In this document: positions 12,105 to 20,009 of the stretch, in pieces | Numbering within the stretch: the first letter of the stretch is position 1 | Layout of the letters: the number at the start of each line of letters is the position of its first letter | Assembly (NCBI RefSeq): GCF_900176515.1 | Contig: NZ_FWXV01000009.1 | Coordinates: forward strand, 124,001-188,000 | DNA: 64,000 nucleotides | From: Kibdelosporangium aridum | GTDB lineage: Bacteria > Actinomycetota > Actinomycetes > Mycobacteriales > Pseudonocardiaceae | Direction of reading: 5' to 3' | Made by a program: the position numbers and the translations under genes | The notes under the pieces: generated by a model | What the model was told of the DNA's origin: nothing | The model's database searches: none | What the model saw: only the letters and a program-made list of their open reading frames with translations

Positions 12105-13571
12105 CTACCTTCCGGTGATTCTCTGCGCGGCGAGCCGCCCGGAGATCACCACCGGTGGAATCCCGACGCCAGGAGTCGTGCCACAGCCCGCAAGCACGGC
12201 GTTGTCCACGCCAGGCACCAGGTTGCGTGGCCGGAACGGACCGGTCTGGCGGAACGAGTGCGCCAGCGAGAACGGCGTACCCGCGCCCAGGCCCTGAGCT
12301 TCCCAGTCAGCCGGGGTGATCAGCTCGGACACCTCGATCGACGAGCCGAAGCCGGTCAGCCCGCGCTGTTCCAGCACCTTGATCAGCTCGTCGCGGTACC
12401 GAGGACCGACACGCGGCCAGTCGATGCGGGAAGTCCGAAGATTCGGGCACGGCGCCAGCACCTGAACCACCTCACGGCCGTCCGGCGCGAGGGTCGGATC
12501 GGTCGCGGTCGGCCGCGTGACCAGCAGTGACGGATCGCTCATCAGCCGCCCACGCTTGATGATCTCGTCGAACGTCTTGGACCAGGCGCGACCGAAGAAG
12601 ATCGTGTGATGCCCGAGCGACTCCCACGACCGGTTCACGCCAGCGTGCAGCACCACGGCGGAGGGCGACCACTGCAACGGCACCAGGCGGCGTGACGGCA
12701 ACCCCAGCAGGCCACGGGCAATCGGCAAGTCCGGCGTCAGAACCACGGCGTCGCAGGAGATCCGCTCACCGGCAGTCGTACGCACGGCCGTCACGCGAGA
12801 ACCGACGCGTTCCAACCACGCCGCGCCACACGAATAACGCACGTCCGCGCCCGCGTCGGACGCCGCCTTCGCCATGTGCTCGGCGACCGCAGCCACACCA
12901 CCGCGCGGAAACCACACGCCCGCAATGGTGTCCATGTACGCGATCACGCCGTACGCCGCCAATGCCCGCTGCGGCGGCACACCCGCGTACAGCGACTGGA
13001 ACGAGAAAAGCCGCTGCAACCGCTCGTCCGACAGGTACTTCGAGATCGCTGGTCCGAGCCGCCCGAACCCACCCAGCGCGACCAGGCTCGCCAGCTGAGA
13101 ACCCAGCAGGTCCAGCGGCGAGTCGAAGTTCGCGCCGATGAACGAATCCCGCTCGACCCGGTACAGCTCGGTCAGCCATTTCCGCAGCCTGCGGTACCCG
13201 ACGGCCTCGGCGGGCCCGGCCACGCCGCGGATCTCGTCCTCCATCGCCGCGGCATCGGAGTGCACGTGGATCGTGCTGCCGTCGGCGAAATGCGCGCGGT
13301 ACGCCGGATCCAGCTTGATCAAGTCCACCATCGGGGCCCCGACCTGGGCCAACGCGTCCTCGATCAACCCGGGCATGGTGAGCACGCTCGCGCCTGAGTC
13401 CACCGTGTACTCGCCGATCCGCATCCGGCCCGCGCGCCCGCCAGGCGTGGAGCCGGTTTCCAGCACCGTGACCTGATGCCCGGACCCGAGCAGGTGCAAC
13501 GCGCACGACAACCCCGCGAGACCGGCGCCAACCACGATGACATGGTCGGTCCGGCCGGTGACCGTTCTCAG
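12105..13571 (-). CDS. crtI: phytoene desaturase CrtI with probable CTG start
   Basis: FAD-dependent desaturase converting phytoene toward lycopene. A 488-residue protein with the Rossmann dinucleotide motif VVGAGLAGLSCALHLL near the N-terminus, a GGRAGRM motif after it, and the C-terminal FAD segment AGCGTTPGVGIPPVVISGR, all typical of CrtI. No ATG, GTG or TTG precedes the Rossmann strand in frame except a GTG inside it. CTG at 13571 would give MRTVTGRTDHVIVVGAG, which matches the usual CrtI N-terminus as I remember it. It has a perfect AGGAGG five bases upstream and overlaps the idsA stop as CTGA. Start choice is therefore CTG, with translational coupling to idsA. Confidence 0.93.
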   Translation of the reverse strand: MRTVTGRTDHVIVVGAGLAGLSCALHLLGSGHQVTVLETGSTPGGRAGRMRIGEYTVDSGASVLTMPGLIEDALAQVGAPMVDLIKLDPAYRAHFADGSTIHVHSDAAAMEDEIRGVAGPAEAVGYRRLRKWLTELYRVERDSFIGANFDSPLDLLGSQLASLVALGGFGRLGPAISKYLSDERLQRLFSFQSLYAGVPPQRALAAYGVIAYMDTIAGVWFPRGGVAAVAEHMAKAASDAGADVRYSCGAAWLERVGSRVTAVRTTAGERISCDAVVLTPDLPIARGLLGLPSRRLVPLQWSPSAVVLHAGVNRSWESLGHHTIFFGRAWSKTFDEIIKRGRLMSDPSLLVTRPTATDPTLAPDGREVVQVLAPCPNLRTSRIDWPRVGPRYRDELIKVLEQRGLTGFGSSIEVSELITPADWEAQGLGAGTPFSLAHSFRQTGPFRPRNLVPGVDNAVLAGCGTTPGVGIPPVVISGRLAAQRITGR

Positions 13572-14629
13572 TGGTTCCTCCTGGTCGCGGCCACCGCGAG
13601 CTCGGCAAGCCGGTCACCGGCAGGCTCGGCGAGGTCAGCCGCCTGCAGCGCGTGCATCGCAGTGGACGTGAGCGCCTCGATCTCCGCCTCGACCGCGTCC
13701 ACAGCACCGGACTCGAGCAGCACCGCGCGAGCCCGCTCAACGTCGTCGCCGGTCAGGTCCTGGTTGCCGAGGCAGTGCCGCAGCACGTCCGCGCCTGCCT
13801 GCGTGGCTTTCTGCAGGCCGAGCGCCACGAGCAGGGTCCGCTTGCCCTCACGCAGGTCGTCGCCCGCGGGCTTGCCGGTCACGTCGGTGTCGCCGAACAC
13901 GCCGAGCAGGTCGTCACGAAGCTGGAAAGCCACGCCGATGTCCGCGCCGAACGCCCGCAGCCGCTCCACCACCTCGGGATCCGCGCCCGCCAGGGCAGCG
14001 CCCATCTGCAGTGGCCGCTCCACTGTGTACGCGGCGGTCTTCATCCGGGCCACCCGCAGCGCCGCCTCGGGCGATTCGTCGCCCTCCACCTGCGTGAGGA
14101 TGTCCAAGTACTGGCCCGCGAGCATCTCCGAGCGCATCGCCTGCCACGGCTCACTGGCCGCAGCCAGACGATTCGCCGAGACACCAGAGCCGTAGAACAT
14201 GTCGTCCGCCCACGCCAGCGCGATGTCGCCGAGCAGGATCGCGGCCGCCATGCCGAACCGCTCCGAGGTCCCCAGCCAACCCCGCTCGCGGTGCAGCCGC
14301 TCGAACGTCACATGCACGGTCGGCGAACCCCGGCGGACCGCGGAAGCGTCCATCAGGTCGTCGTGCACGAGCGCACACGCCTGGATCAGTTCCAGGCCGC
14401 TGATCGCACGCAGCACAGCCGGAGCGTCCGGCTCGCCGCCCGCGCCACGCCAGCCCCACCACGCGAACGTCGGACGGATGCGTTTGCCGCCCCGCAGGAT
14501 GAATTCGACCAGCGCGTCGAGTGCGTCCGCCAGCTCCTGGGTGAGGCTGGCCATAGTGGACTGCTTGGCCGACAGGTACTCGGTCAAGGTCCGCTCGACG
14601 TGGGCTCGGACGGACTCGTCGATGGTCAT
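13568..14629 (-). CDS. idsA: polyprenyl (geranylgeranyl) diphosphate synthase
   Basis: Adds isopentenyl diphosphate units to an allylic primer, giving probably the C20 precursor for CrtB. A 353-residue all-alpha protein with the first Asp-rich motif in VHDDLMDAS (near 95), GGKRIRP for diphosphate binding (near 50) and the second Asp-rich region in FQLRDDLLGVFGD (near 230), followed by TGKPAGDDL. The chain length (C15, C20 or longer) cannot be read with certainty; C20 is inferred from the linked crtB and crtI. ATG at 14629 starts MTIDESV; an upstream in-frame ATG adds three residues. First gene of the idsA-crtI-lipoprotein-crtB run. It is divergent from metF with 77 bases between starts. Confidence 0.92.
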   Translation of the reverse strand: MTIDESVRAHVERTLTEYLSAKQSTMASLTQELADALDALVEFILRGGKRIRPTFAWWGWRGAGGEPDAPAVLRAISGLELIQACALVHDDLMDASAVRRGSPTVHVTFERLHRERGWLGTSERFGMAAAILLGDIALAWADDMFYGSGVSANRLAAASEPWQAMRSEMLAGQYLDILTQVEGDESPEAALRVARMKTAAYTVERPLQMGAALAGADPEVVERLRAFGADIGVAFQLRDDLLGVFGDTDVTGKPAGDDLREGKRTLLVALGLQKATQAGADVLRHCLGNQDLTGDDVERARAVLLESGAVDAVEAEIEALTSTAMHALQAADLAEPAGDRLAELAVAATRRNH

Positions 14630-14706
14630 CGGATGCACACCTCCATCGTGACCCCCTGCTCAGTTGGCCGACGCGGCGGGGTCGGAAGTCCCGATAGGCT
14701 TGAGGT

Positions 14707-15594
14707 ATGACGTCCGTGCTGGAGCGCATCAATGTCGGCAGAGCAACGTTCTCCGTCGAGTTCATGCCGCCCCGAGACGACGCCGACGAGCAGATCCTCT
14801 GGCGATCGATCCGTGAACTCGAAGGCCTGGACCCGGCCTTCGTGTCGGTGACCTACGGCGCGGGCGGATCCCGGCGTGACCGCACGATCCGTACGACCGG
14901 CCGTGTAGCCAGAGAGACGACGCTGGTGCCGATGGCGCACCTGACGGCCGTCGACCACTCCGTCGCCGAGCTGCGCAACGTCATTGGCTGGTACGCGGCT
15001 GTTGGCGTGCACAACGTCCTCGCGCTGCGTGGCGACCCGCCCGGCAACCCGATGGGGGAGTGGGTCAAGCACCCGCAAGGCCTCAGCTACGCGGAAGACC
15101 TTGTCCGGCTGGTCTGTGAGCTCGGCGACTTCTGCGTCGGCGTGGCCGCGTTCCCGTACGGACATCCCCGCTGCTCAGACATTGAGACCGACGCGGACCG
15201 GCTCGTGCAGAAGTTCCGCGCGGGCGCCCAGTTCGCGGTCGGCCAGCTCTGCTACTCGGCCGAGGACTTCCTCAGGCTGCGTGACCGGGTCGCGGCCCGG
15301 GGCAGTGACGCCCCGATCCTGCCCGGTGTGATGCCTCTCACGACGCCGAAGATGCTCAGCAAGGTCGTCGAACTGTCCGGCGCGCCCGTGCCACCGCAGA
15401 TCGCGTCCCGGCTCGAGCCGTTGGTGGACGACCCGAAGGCGTTCCGCTCCGAAGGCATCGACGTGGTCACCGAGATGTGCCAGCAGCTGCTGGCCGAAGG
15501 TGTGGACGTGCTGCACTTCTACACGTTCAACCGGGCGAAGGCGACCAAAGAGGTGCTCGGCAGGCTCGACCTGGTGCCCAGCCGCACGGCGTGA
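14707..15594 (+). CDS. metF: methylenetetrahydrofolate reductase
   Basis: Reduces 5,10-methylenetetrahydrofolate to 5-methyltetrahydrofolate, the methyl donor for MetH. A 295-residue TIM barrel with the conserved acidic residue in SVEFMPPRD (near 18), then VSVTYGAGGS, NVLALRGDPP and GVAAFPYGHP, and a late folate/flavin region LHFYTFNRAKAT. It resembles the actinobacterial MetF group found beside idsA-like genes in mycobacteria, some members of which have been described as non-canonical in flavin use; I cannot judge cofactor use here. No riboswitch is visible in its short leader. ATG at 14707 follows a TAGGCT-like -10 at 14695-14700 closely, so a short or absent leader is possible. Confidence 0.94.
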   Translation: MTSVLERINVGRATFSVEFMPPRDDADEQILWRSIRELEGLDPAFVSVTYGAGGSRRDRTIRTTGRVARETTLVPMAHLTAVDHSVAELRNVIGWYAAVGVHNVLALRGDPPGNPMGEWVKHPQGLSYAEDLVRLVCELGDFCVGVAAFPYGHPRCSDIETDADRLVQKFRAGAQFAVGQLCYSAEDFLRLRDRVAARGSDAPILPGVMPLTTPKMLSKVVELSGAPVPPQIASRLEPLVDDPKAFRSEGIDVVTEMCQQLLAEGVDVLHFYTFNRAKATKEVLGRLDLVPSRTA

Positions 15595-15621
15595 GTCAGC
15601 AGCACAAGGCCTTCAGCCCTG

Positions 15622-15675
15622 CTGTGGACAACTAGCTCGAGCCAACGGTCCGTTCGCGAATCCGGTTGTCCACAG
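15622..15675. repeat. inverted pair of DnaA-box-like sites between metF and lppM
   Basis: CTGTGGACAAC (15622-15632) and GTTGTCCACAG (15665-15675) are perfect 11-bp inverted copies separated by 32 bases. Each contains TTGTCCACA, the consensus DnaA box in high-GC actinobacteria. They lie in the gap between two converging genes. They could serve as DnaA binding sites or form the stem of a large terminator hairpin. Confidence 0.6.
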
Positions 15676-15777
15676 GGTTCTCGACGCTGACCGAACCCAG
15701 CCGGACCCACTGGATTCCGCGCCTTCTGTCACGCGGAGGATCCCGGAACCCCTGCGCGGGACGGGTGGCCGGCCTGG

Positions 15778-16476
15778 CTAGACGTACTCCGACATCTGCT
15801 CTTTGCGGCGGCTGCGGCGGTGCGTGAACAGGGCTAAAGCCAGCACGATCAGCGCAGTCCCGACCGCGCCCGCGCCGACCAACAGCACCCATCGCGTCCA
15901 CGACATCCCGGATTCCGCGTTGTACTGGGAAGTCGCGCTGATGTCGGTGATCCGGCCGGGGCTGAGCTTCCACGAGATGTTGTTGTCCATCTCCAGGATG
16001 CCGTTGGTGCGGCCGATCGGACCAGGGAACGCGATCTTGAGCTGGACGTCGGTCCCGTCCGGCCGCAGCTGGGTCAGATCAGCCACCCCGGCGAGCGAGA
16101 CGATGTCGCCCGACCGGCGGAAGTTCAGCCGGTACCGGCTGGTCAACGAGCTGATCGACTCGGTGAGTGTGCGCAGCTGGTCGAAGCTGAGCTGGGTGAA
16201 CCGGACTGTCTGGCCCACGTAGCCCTCGGCCTTGTACGGCTCCATCGTGACCTGGCTGGACAGCTCGGCCGGAATGGTCAGCGCCGGGCCGATCTCCTCG
16301 GGTTTGACCTGGACAGTGGCGATCTCCAAAGTGCCGGAGATCAAGTCGTTGGCGTCGACCGCCATCGCCGCGCGCACCCGCACGCAGCCGCTGAGCGCGA
16401 ACGCCAGCACAAGCAGGAGTGGCACAACAGCCCACCGGCGGGCTGAACGGTGGGGAGCCTGGTGCACGCCGGTCAC
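15778..16476 (-). CDS. lppM: LppM-like lipoprotein with C-terminal membrane anchor
   Basis: A 232-residue envelope protein. The N-terminal signal ends in a lipobox FALSGC (Cys near residue 31). The mature domain starts VRVRAAMAVDANDLISG and continues as a beta-rich LppM domain with PGPIGRTNG near its end. A C-terminal transmembrane helix (about 200-220) is followed by a basic, cytoplasm-type tail. Mycobacterial LppM is tied to cell-envelope lipoglycans and host interaction and sits close to idsA2 and metF-like genes, matching the order here. GTG at 16476 is chosen because it places a normal Arg-containing n-region before the hydrophobic core; the open frame extends 19 codons further. Confidence 0.85.
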   Translation of the reverse strand: MTGVHQAPHRSARRWAVVPLLLVLAFALSGCVRVRAAMAVDANDLISGTLEIATVQVKPEEIGPALTIPAELSSQVTMEPYKAEGYVGQTVRFTQLSFDQLRTLTESISSLTSRYRLNFRRSGDIVSLAGVADLTQLRPDGTDVQLKIAFPGPIGRTNGILEMDNNISWKLSPGRITDISATSQYNAESGMSWTRWVLLVGAGAVGTALIVLALALFTHRRSRRKEQMSEYV

Positions 16477-16550
16477 TATGCCAGGGGTGTCCAGTCCTTT
16501 GCGAAATCCGGCGGGTTCATCGCATAACCACACCGGGTAACGTCCCGGAT

Positions 16551-18212
16551 ATGGCCAATCACACTGCGGGGGTCCACGGAGCGAGTGAGCGGTTCGTGGA
16601 CGAGTACGCCACCCTTGACCCGATCACCGCCACATATGCCGGACTGACCGGCTATGAGTCGGAGATGACCGATTTCTCCCCTGACGGTCACCGGCAGCGC
16701 ACCGAACTGGCTTCCCGTGCCGTTCGCGAGATCCAGGCGCTAGAACCCGCTGACGAGACCGAGAAAGCGGCAAAGGCGCATTTCCTGGAACGCATCGGGC
16801 TCGAACTCGAGCTGGCCGAGGCCGGTCTGGATATCGGCAACATCAACGTGATCTCCAGCCCGGCGCAGAACGTCCGGGCGGTCTTCGACCTGTTGCCCGC
16901 GCAGACCGCGGAGCACTGGGCGGACATCCACGCCTTGCTGGCCAAGGTGCCCGCGGCCGTCGACGGGATCAAGGCGAGCCTGACCGACGCGGCGAACCGC
17001 AACCAGCTGGCCGCCCTGCGCCAGGTGACGAAAGTCGCCGAGCAGTGTGAGACCTGGTCTGGCGGCAAGGGAGAGTCGTTCTTCAAGACGTTCATCCAGA
17101 ACGCGCCGCAGTCGTCGGCCGAACTCGAGGGCGCGGCACAGCGGGCTTCCGAAGCGTATGCGGACCTCGGGCGCTTCCTGCGGCAAATCGCCGACCGGGC
17201 GCCGAAGAAGGACGCCGTCGGCGAAGACGTCTACAAGCTGTGGTCGCGGTACTTCCTCGGTGCGGAACTTGATCTGCGCGAGGCGTACGACTGGGGCTGG
17301 ACCGAGTTCTTCCGCGTGGAAAAGGAAATGATCGCGGTCGCCGAGCGGATCAAGGCGGGCGCATCGCTTTCCGAAGCCGCCGCGGTGCTCAACGCTGATG
17401 CGCGTTACCGGATCGAAGGGCGCGCCGAATTCGAACAGTGGATGCAACGGCTGTCCGACAACGCGTTGAGCGCGTTGCGGGGGGTGCATTTCGACATCCC
17501 GGATCCGTTGATGCGACTGGACTGCAAGATCGCACCGGACGGCGGTGGCGCGGGCGCGTACTACACCGGGCCGAGCGACGATTTCTCCCGCGCGGGCGCG
17601 ATGTGGTGGTCGCTGCCGAGCGGCCGCGACGACTTCAGCACGTGGCGCGAAGTGTCCACTGTGTACCACGAGGGTGTGCCGGGGCATCACCTGCAGATCG
17701 CGACCGGCGTGTACCAGGCCGAGTCGCTCAACCGCTACCAGCGGCTCTTCGGCTGGGTTTCCGGGCACGGCGAGGGCTGGGCGCTGTACGCCGAGCGGCT
17801 CATGCAGGACCTCGGCTACCTCACCGACGACGGTGACCTGATGGGCATGCTGGACGCGCACCTGTTCCGGGCGGCGCGGGTGATCATCGACATCGGCATG
17901 CACCTTGAGCTGGAAATCCCGGCAGGCAGCGGGTTCCACGACGGCGAGCGGTGGACTCCGGAGCTGGGTCTTGAGTTCATGCTGACCCGCACGCTCACCG
18001 ACGCCGATGTCGTACGTGACGAGATCGACCGGTACCTCGGCTGGCCAGGGCAGGCGCCGTCGTACAAGCTCGGCGAACGCTACTGGCTGCAGCTGCGTGA
18101 CGAGGCGCGTCGCCGCGACGGGGAAGCCTTTGACATCAAGGATTTCCACATGCGTGCGCTGCGCCTCGGCTCAATGGGACTGGACAACCTCGCGGCCAGC
18201 CTGCGTGGTTAG
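16551..18212 (+). CDS. DUF885 family metallopeptidase-like protein
   Basis: A 553-residue cytoplasmic protein of the DUF885 family. The zinc-peptidase signature is a modified HExxH, HEGVPGHHLQIA near residue 370, and a downstream glutamate region GHGEGWALYAERLM supplies the likely third ligand. Other conserved parts are GAYYTGPSDDFSRAG and GWPGQAPSYKLGE. Members of this clan act on peptides; substrate unknown. ATG at 16551 follows the CCCGGAT leader with little ribosome-binding signal, and the open frame extends upstream into the lppM promoter. The end overlaps the convergent TetR gene by 42 bases. Confidence 0.88.
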   Translation: MANHTAGVHGASERFVDEYATLDPITATYAGLTGYESEMTDFSPDGHRQRTELASRAVREIQALEPADETEKAAKAHFLERIGLELELAEAGLDIGNINVISSPAQNVRAVFDLLPAQTAEHWADIHALLAKVPAAVDGIKASLTDAANRNQLAALRQVTKVAEQCETWSGGKGESFFKTFIQNAPQSSAELEGAAQRASEAYADLGRFLRQIADRAPKKDAVGEDVYKLWSRYFLGAELDLREAYDWGWTEFFRVEKEMIAVAERIKAGASLSEAAAVLNADARYRIEGRAEFEQWMQRLSDNALSALRGVHFDIPDPLMRLDCKIAPDGGGAGAYYTGPSDDFSRAGAMWWSLPSGRDDFSTWREVSTVYHEGVPGHHLQIATGVYQAESLNRYQRLFGWVSGHGEGWALYAERLMQDLGYLTDDGDLMGMLDAHLFRAARVIIDIGMHLELEIPAGSGFHDGERWTPELGLEFMLTRTLTDADVVRDEIDRYLGWPGQAPSYKLGERYWLQLRDEARRRDGEAFDIKDFHMRALRLGSMGLDNLAASLRG

Positions 18213-18782
18213 CCCGGCGAGGACAAGGGAGCAGACGGCATCGAACGCCTTGCCGATGCCGTCCTGCGCCCAGTCACCCGAGTAGCCAGGATCGTGGAAC
18301 CGGCTTGTGGCGTCGAAAACGGCACGAGCGGTGTTCTCGACGTCCTCGATCGGCGCGAACTCGCCCGCTTGGACGCCGTCCCGCAGGATCCCGGCGATCT
18401 CGGCGGTCAGTTCGGCGATGTGGTCGGCGACCACTGTGCTGTTCTCCTTCACCAGTGCGGAGAACGTCGCGAACAGCTCAGGGTCGTCCAACACCTTGTG
18501 CCGCTTGGTGTCGAACAGCGTCGACAACCAGTTGCGCAGCTTGTCGGGAGCGGGCAGATCGGCCTTGGCCGCTTGGGCGACCGGCGCGTGGTTGCGGTGC
18601 AGCCATTGGCGTGTCACGGCTTCCCTGAGCGCGGCCTTGCTCGGGAAGTGCCGGTAGACGCTGCCGTGGCTGACGCCGAGTGCGCGGGCGACGTCCACGA
18701 CGGTCGCCTTGCTCGGGCCGAAGCGGCGCAGGACTTCCTGCGCCGCTTCGAGGATCTGTTCCGCGGTGAGCGTTTCGGCCAT
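18171..18782 (-). CDS. TetR family transcriptional regulator
   Basis: A 203-residue protein with a clear N-terminal TetR helix-turn-helix: ATVVDVARALGVSHGSVYRHFPSK (about 26-49, key segment VSHGSVYRHF). The C-terminal ligand domain is variable as usual. Its ATG overlaps the stop of the upstream aldo-keto reductase gene (TGATG), so the two form a translationally coupled operon. Inference: it represses its own operon, through the palindrome found over the operon promoter at 19824-19844, and responds to a substrate or product of the reductase. Confidence 0.92.
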   Translation of the reverse strand: MAETLTAEQILEAAQEVLRRFGPSKATVVDVARALGVSHGSVYRHFPSKAALREAVTRQWLHRNHAPVAQAAKADLPAPDKLRNWLSTLFDTKRHKVLDDPELFATFSALVKENSTVVADHIAELTAEIAGILRDGVQAGEFAPIEDVENTARAVFDATSRFHDPGYSGDWAQDGIGKAFDAVCSLVLAGLTTQAGREVVQSH

Positions 18783-19777
18783 CAGCGTTCGCTGTCCAGC
18801 GTCTGCATCTGAGCGGGTGCGTACCGGTCACCCGCGGCCGCGTCGGACGGCACGGTCTGCTCGATCACGTCGAGATCTTCCTTCGACAGGTCGACGTCCA
18901 GCGCACCGATCGACTCGGCGAGCCGGTCCCGCCTGCGGGCACCGACCAACGGCACGATGTCTTCACCCCGTGACAGTACCCAGGCGATCGCGATCTGAGC
19001 GACAGACACCGACTTGCGGTCAGCGATCTGGCGCAACGCCTCGACCAGCGTCAGGTTGTGCGCGAGGTTCTCGCCTTGGAACCGCGGGCTGTGCGCACGG
19101 AAGTCGGTCGCGGTGTTCGCCCTGTCCTGCGACCAGTGCCCGGACAGCAGGCCGCGGGAAAGCACGCCGTAAGCGGTCACGCCGATGCCGAGTTCCCGCA
19201 GCGTCGGCAGGATGTTCTCCTCGATACCGCGGCTGATCAGCGAGTATTCGATCTGCAGGTCGGCGATCGGGTGCACCGCGTTCGCCCGGCGGATGGTGTC
19301 CGCGCCGACCTCGGACAGGCCGATGTGGCGGACGTAGCCTGCCTGGACCATTTCGGCGATCGCGCCGACCGTGTCCTCGATCGGGACGTTCGGGTCCAGC
19401 CTGGCGGGCCGGTAGATGTCGATGTACTCGGTGCGCAGGCGACGCAGGGAGTAGGTCAGCGCCGTCTTCACCGCGTTCGGGCTGGCGTCGTAGCCGAGCC
19501 ACTGACCGGCGGGAGAGCGCTGCGCGCCGAACTTCACGCTGATCGCCACGTCGTCGCGGTTGCGGTCCTGCAAGGCGCGGCCGATGAGCATCTCGTTGTG
19601 GCCCATGCCGTAGAAGTCGCCGGTGTCGATCAGGGTGACGCCGGCGTCGAGCGCGGCGTGGATCGTGGCGATGCTCTCGGTCTCGTCGGCCGGACCGTAC
19701 ATATCGGACATTCCCATCGCGCCGAGTCCCAGCTCGGACACCTCGGGGCCGGTCTTGCCAAGTCGACGGTTTCGCAC
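18782..19777 (-). CDS. aldo/keto reductase
   Basis: A 331-residue (alpha/beta)8 NADPH-dependent oxidoreductase, AKR13-like. The opening RRLGKTGPEVSELGLGAMGMS is the usual family N-terminus in part. The catalytic Asp and Tyr are in DTGDFYG (near 50-56), the Lys is in ISVKFGAQ, and the cofactor segments PIEDTVGAIAEMV and GARRRDRLAES are present. The usual catalytic-His segment (HRxD) reads PARLD, a substitution seen in a subgroup of this family, so activity should not be assumed identical to the tetrad enzymes. GTG start at 19777 with AGGAGG six bases upstream. First gene of the operon with the TetR regulator. Confidence 0.92.
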   Translation of the reverse strand: MRNRRLGKTGPEVSELGLGAMGMSDMYGPADETESIATIHAALDAGVTLIDTGDFYGMGHNEMLIGRALQDRNRDDVAISVKFGAQRSPAGQWLGYDASPNAVKTALTYSLRRLRTEYIDIYRPARLDPNVPIEDTVGAIAEMVQAGYVRHIGLSEVGADTIRRANAVHPIADLQIEYSLISRGIEENILPTLRELGIGVTAYGVLSRGLLSGHWSQDRANTATDFRAHSPRFQGENLAHNLTLVEALRQIADRKSVSVAQIAIAWVLSRGEDIVPLVGARRRDRLAESIGALDVDLSKEDLDVIEQTVPSDAAAGDRYAPAQMQTLDSER

Positions 19778-19807
19778 GGGATTCCTCCTAGCTGTGATGG
19801 TGGATCA

Positions 19808-19844
19808 AGTATGCACATTGCGATGACAGATTTCAATATTTGTC
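19808..19844 (-). promoter_or_regulatory. promoter and TetR-type operator of the aldo-keto reductase/tetR operon
   Basis: On the minus strand, -35 TTGAAA (19831-19836) and -10 CATACT (19808-19813) are spaced by exactly 17 bases. A palindrome, TGACAGATTT...ATTTGTCA (19824-19844; arms TGACAnAT), covers the -35 element. The local sequence is AT-rich compared with the surroundings. The arrangement suits repression by the TetR protein encoded in the same operon. Confidence 0.7.
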
Positions 19845-20009
19845 AGTTGACTGGTTGCGAACGGTATCTAACCACTTCCCGTGCGTAACGCCACTCGGGC
19901 CACCCTAACCGGTGAAATACGACGTTTTAGCAGGTCAAAGGTGGTGTGACGGTGCTTACCATCGGCCTCGCCCGGATCTTCGCCGGGGAAAAACCACAAG
20001 GAGAATCCG

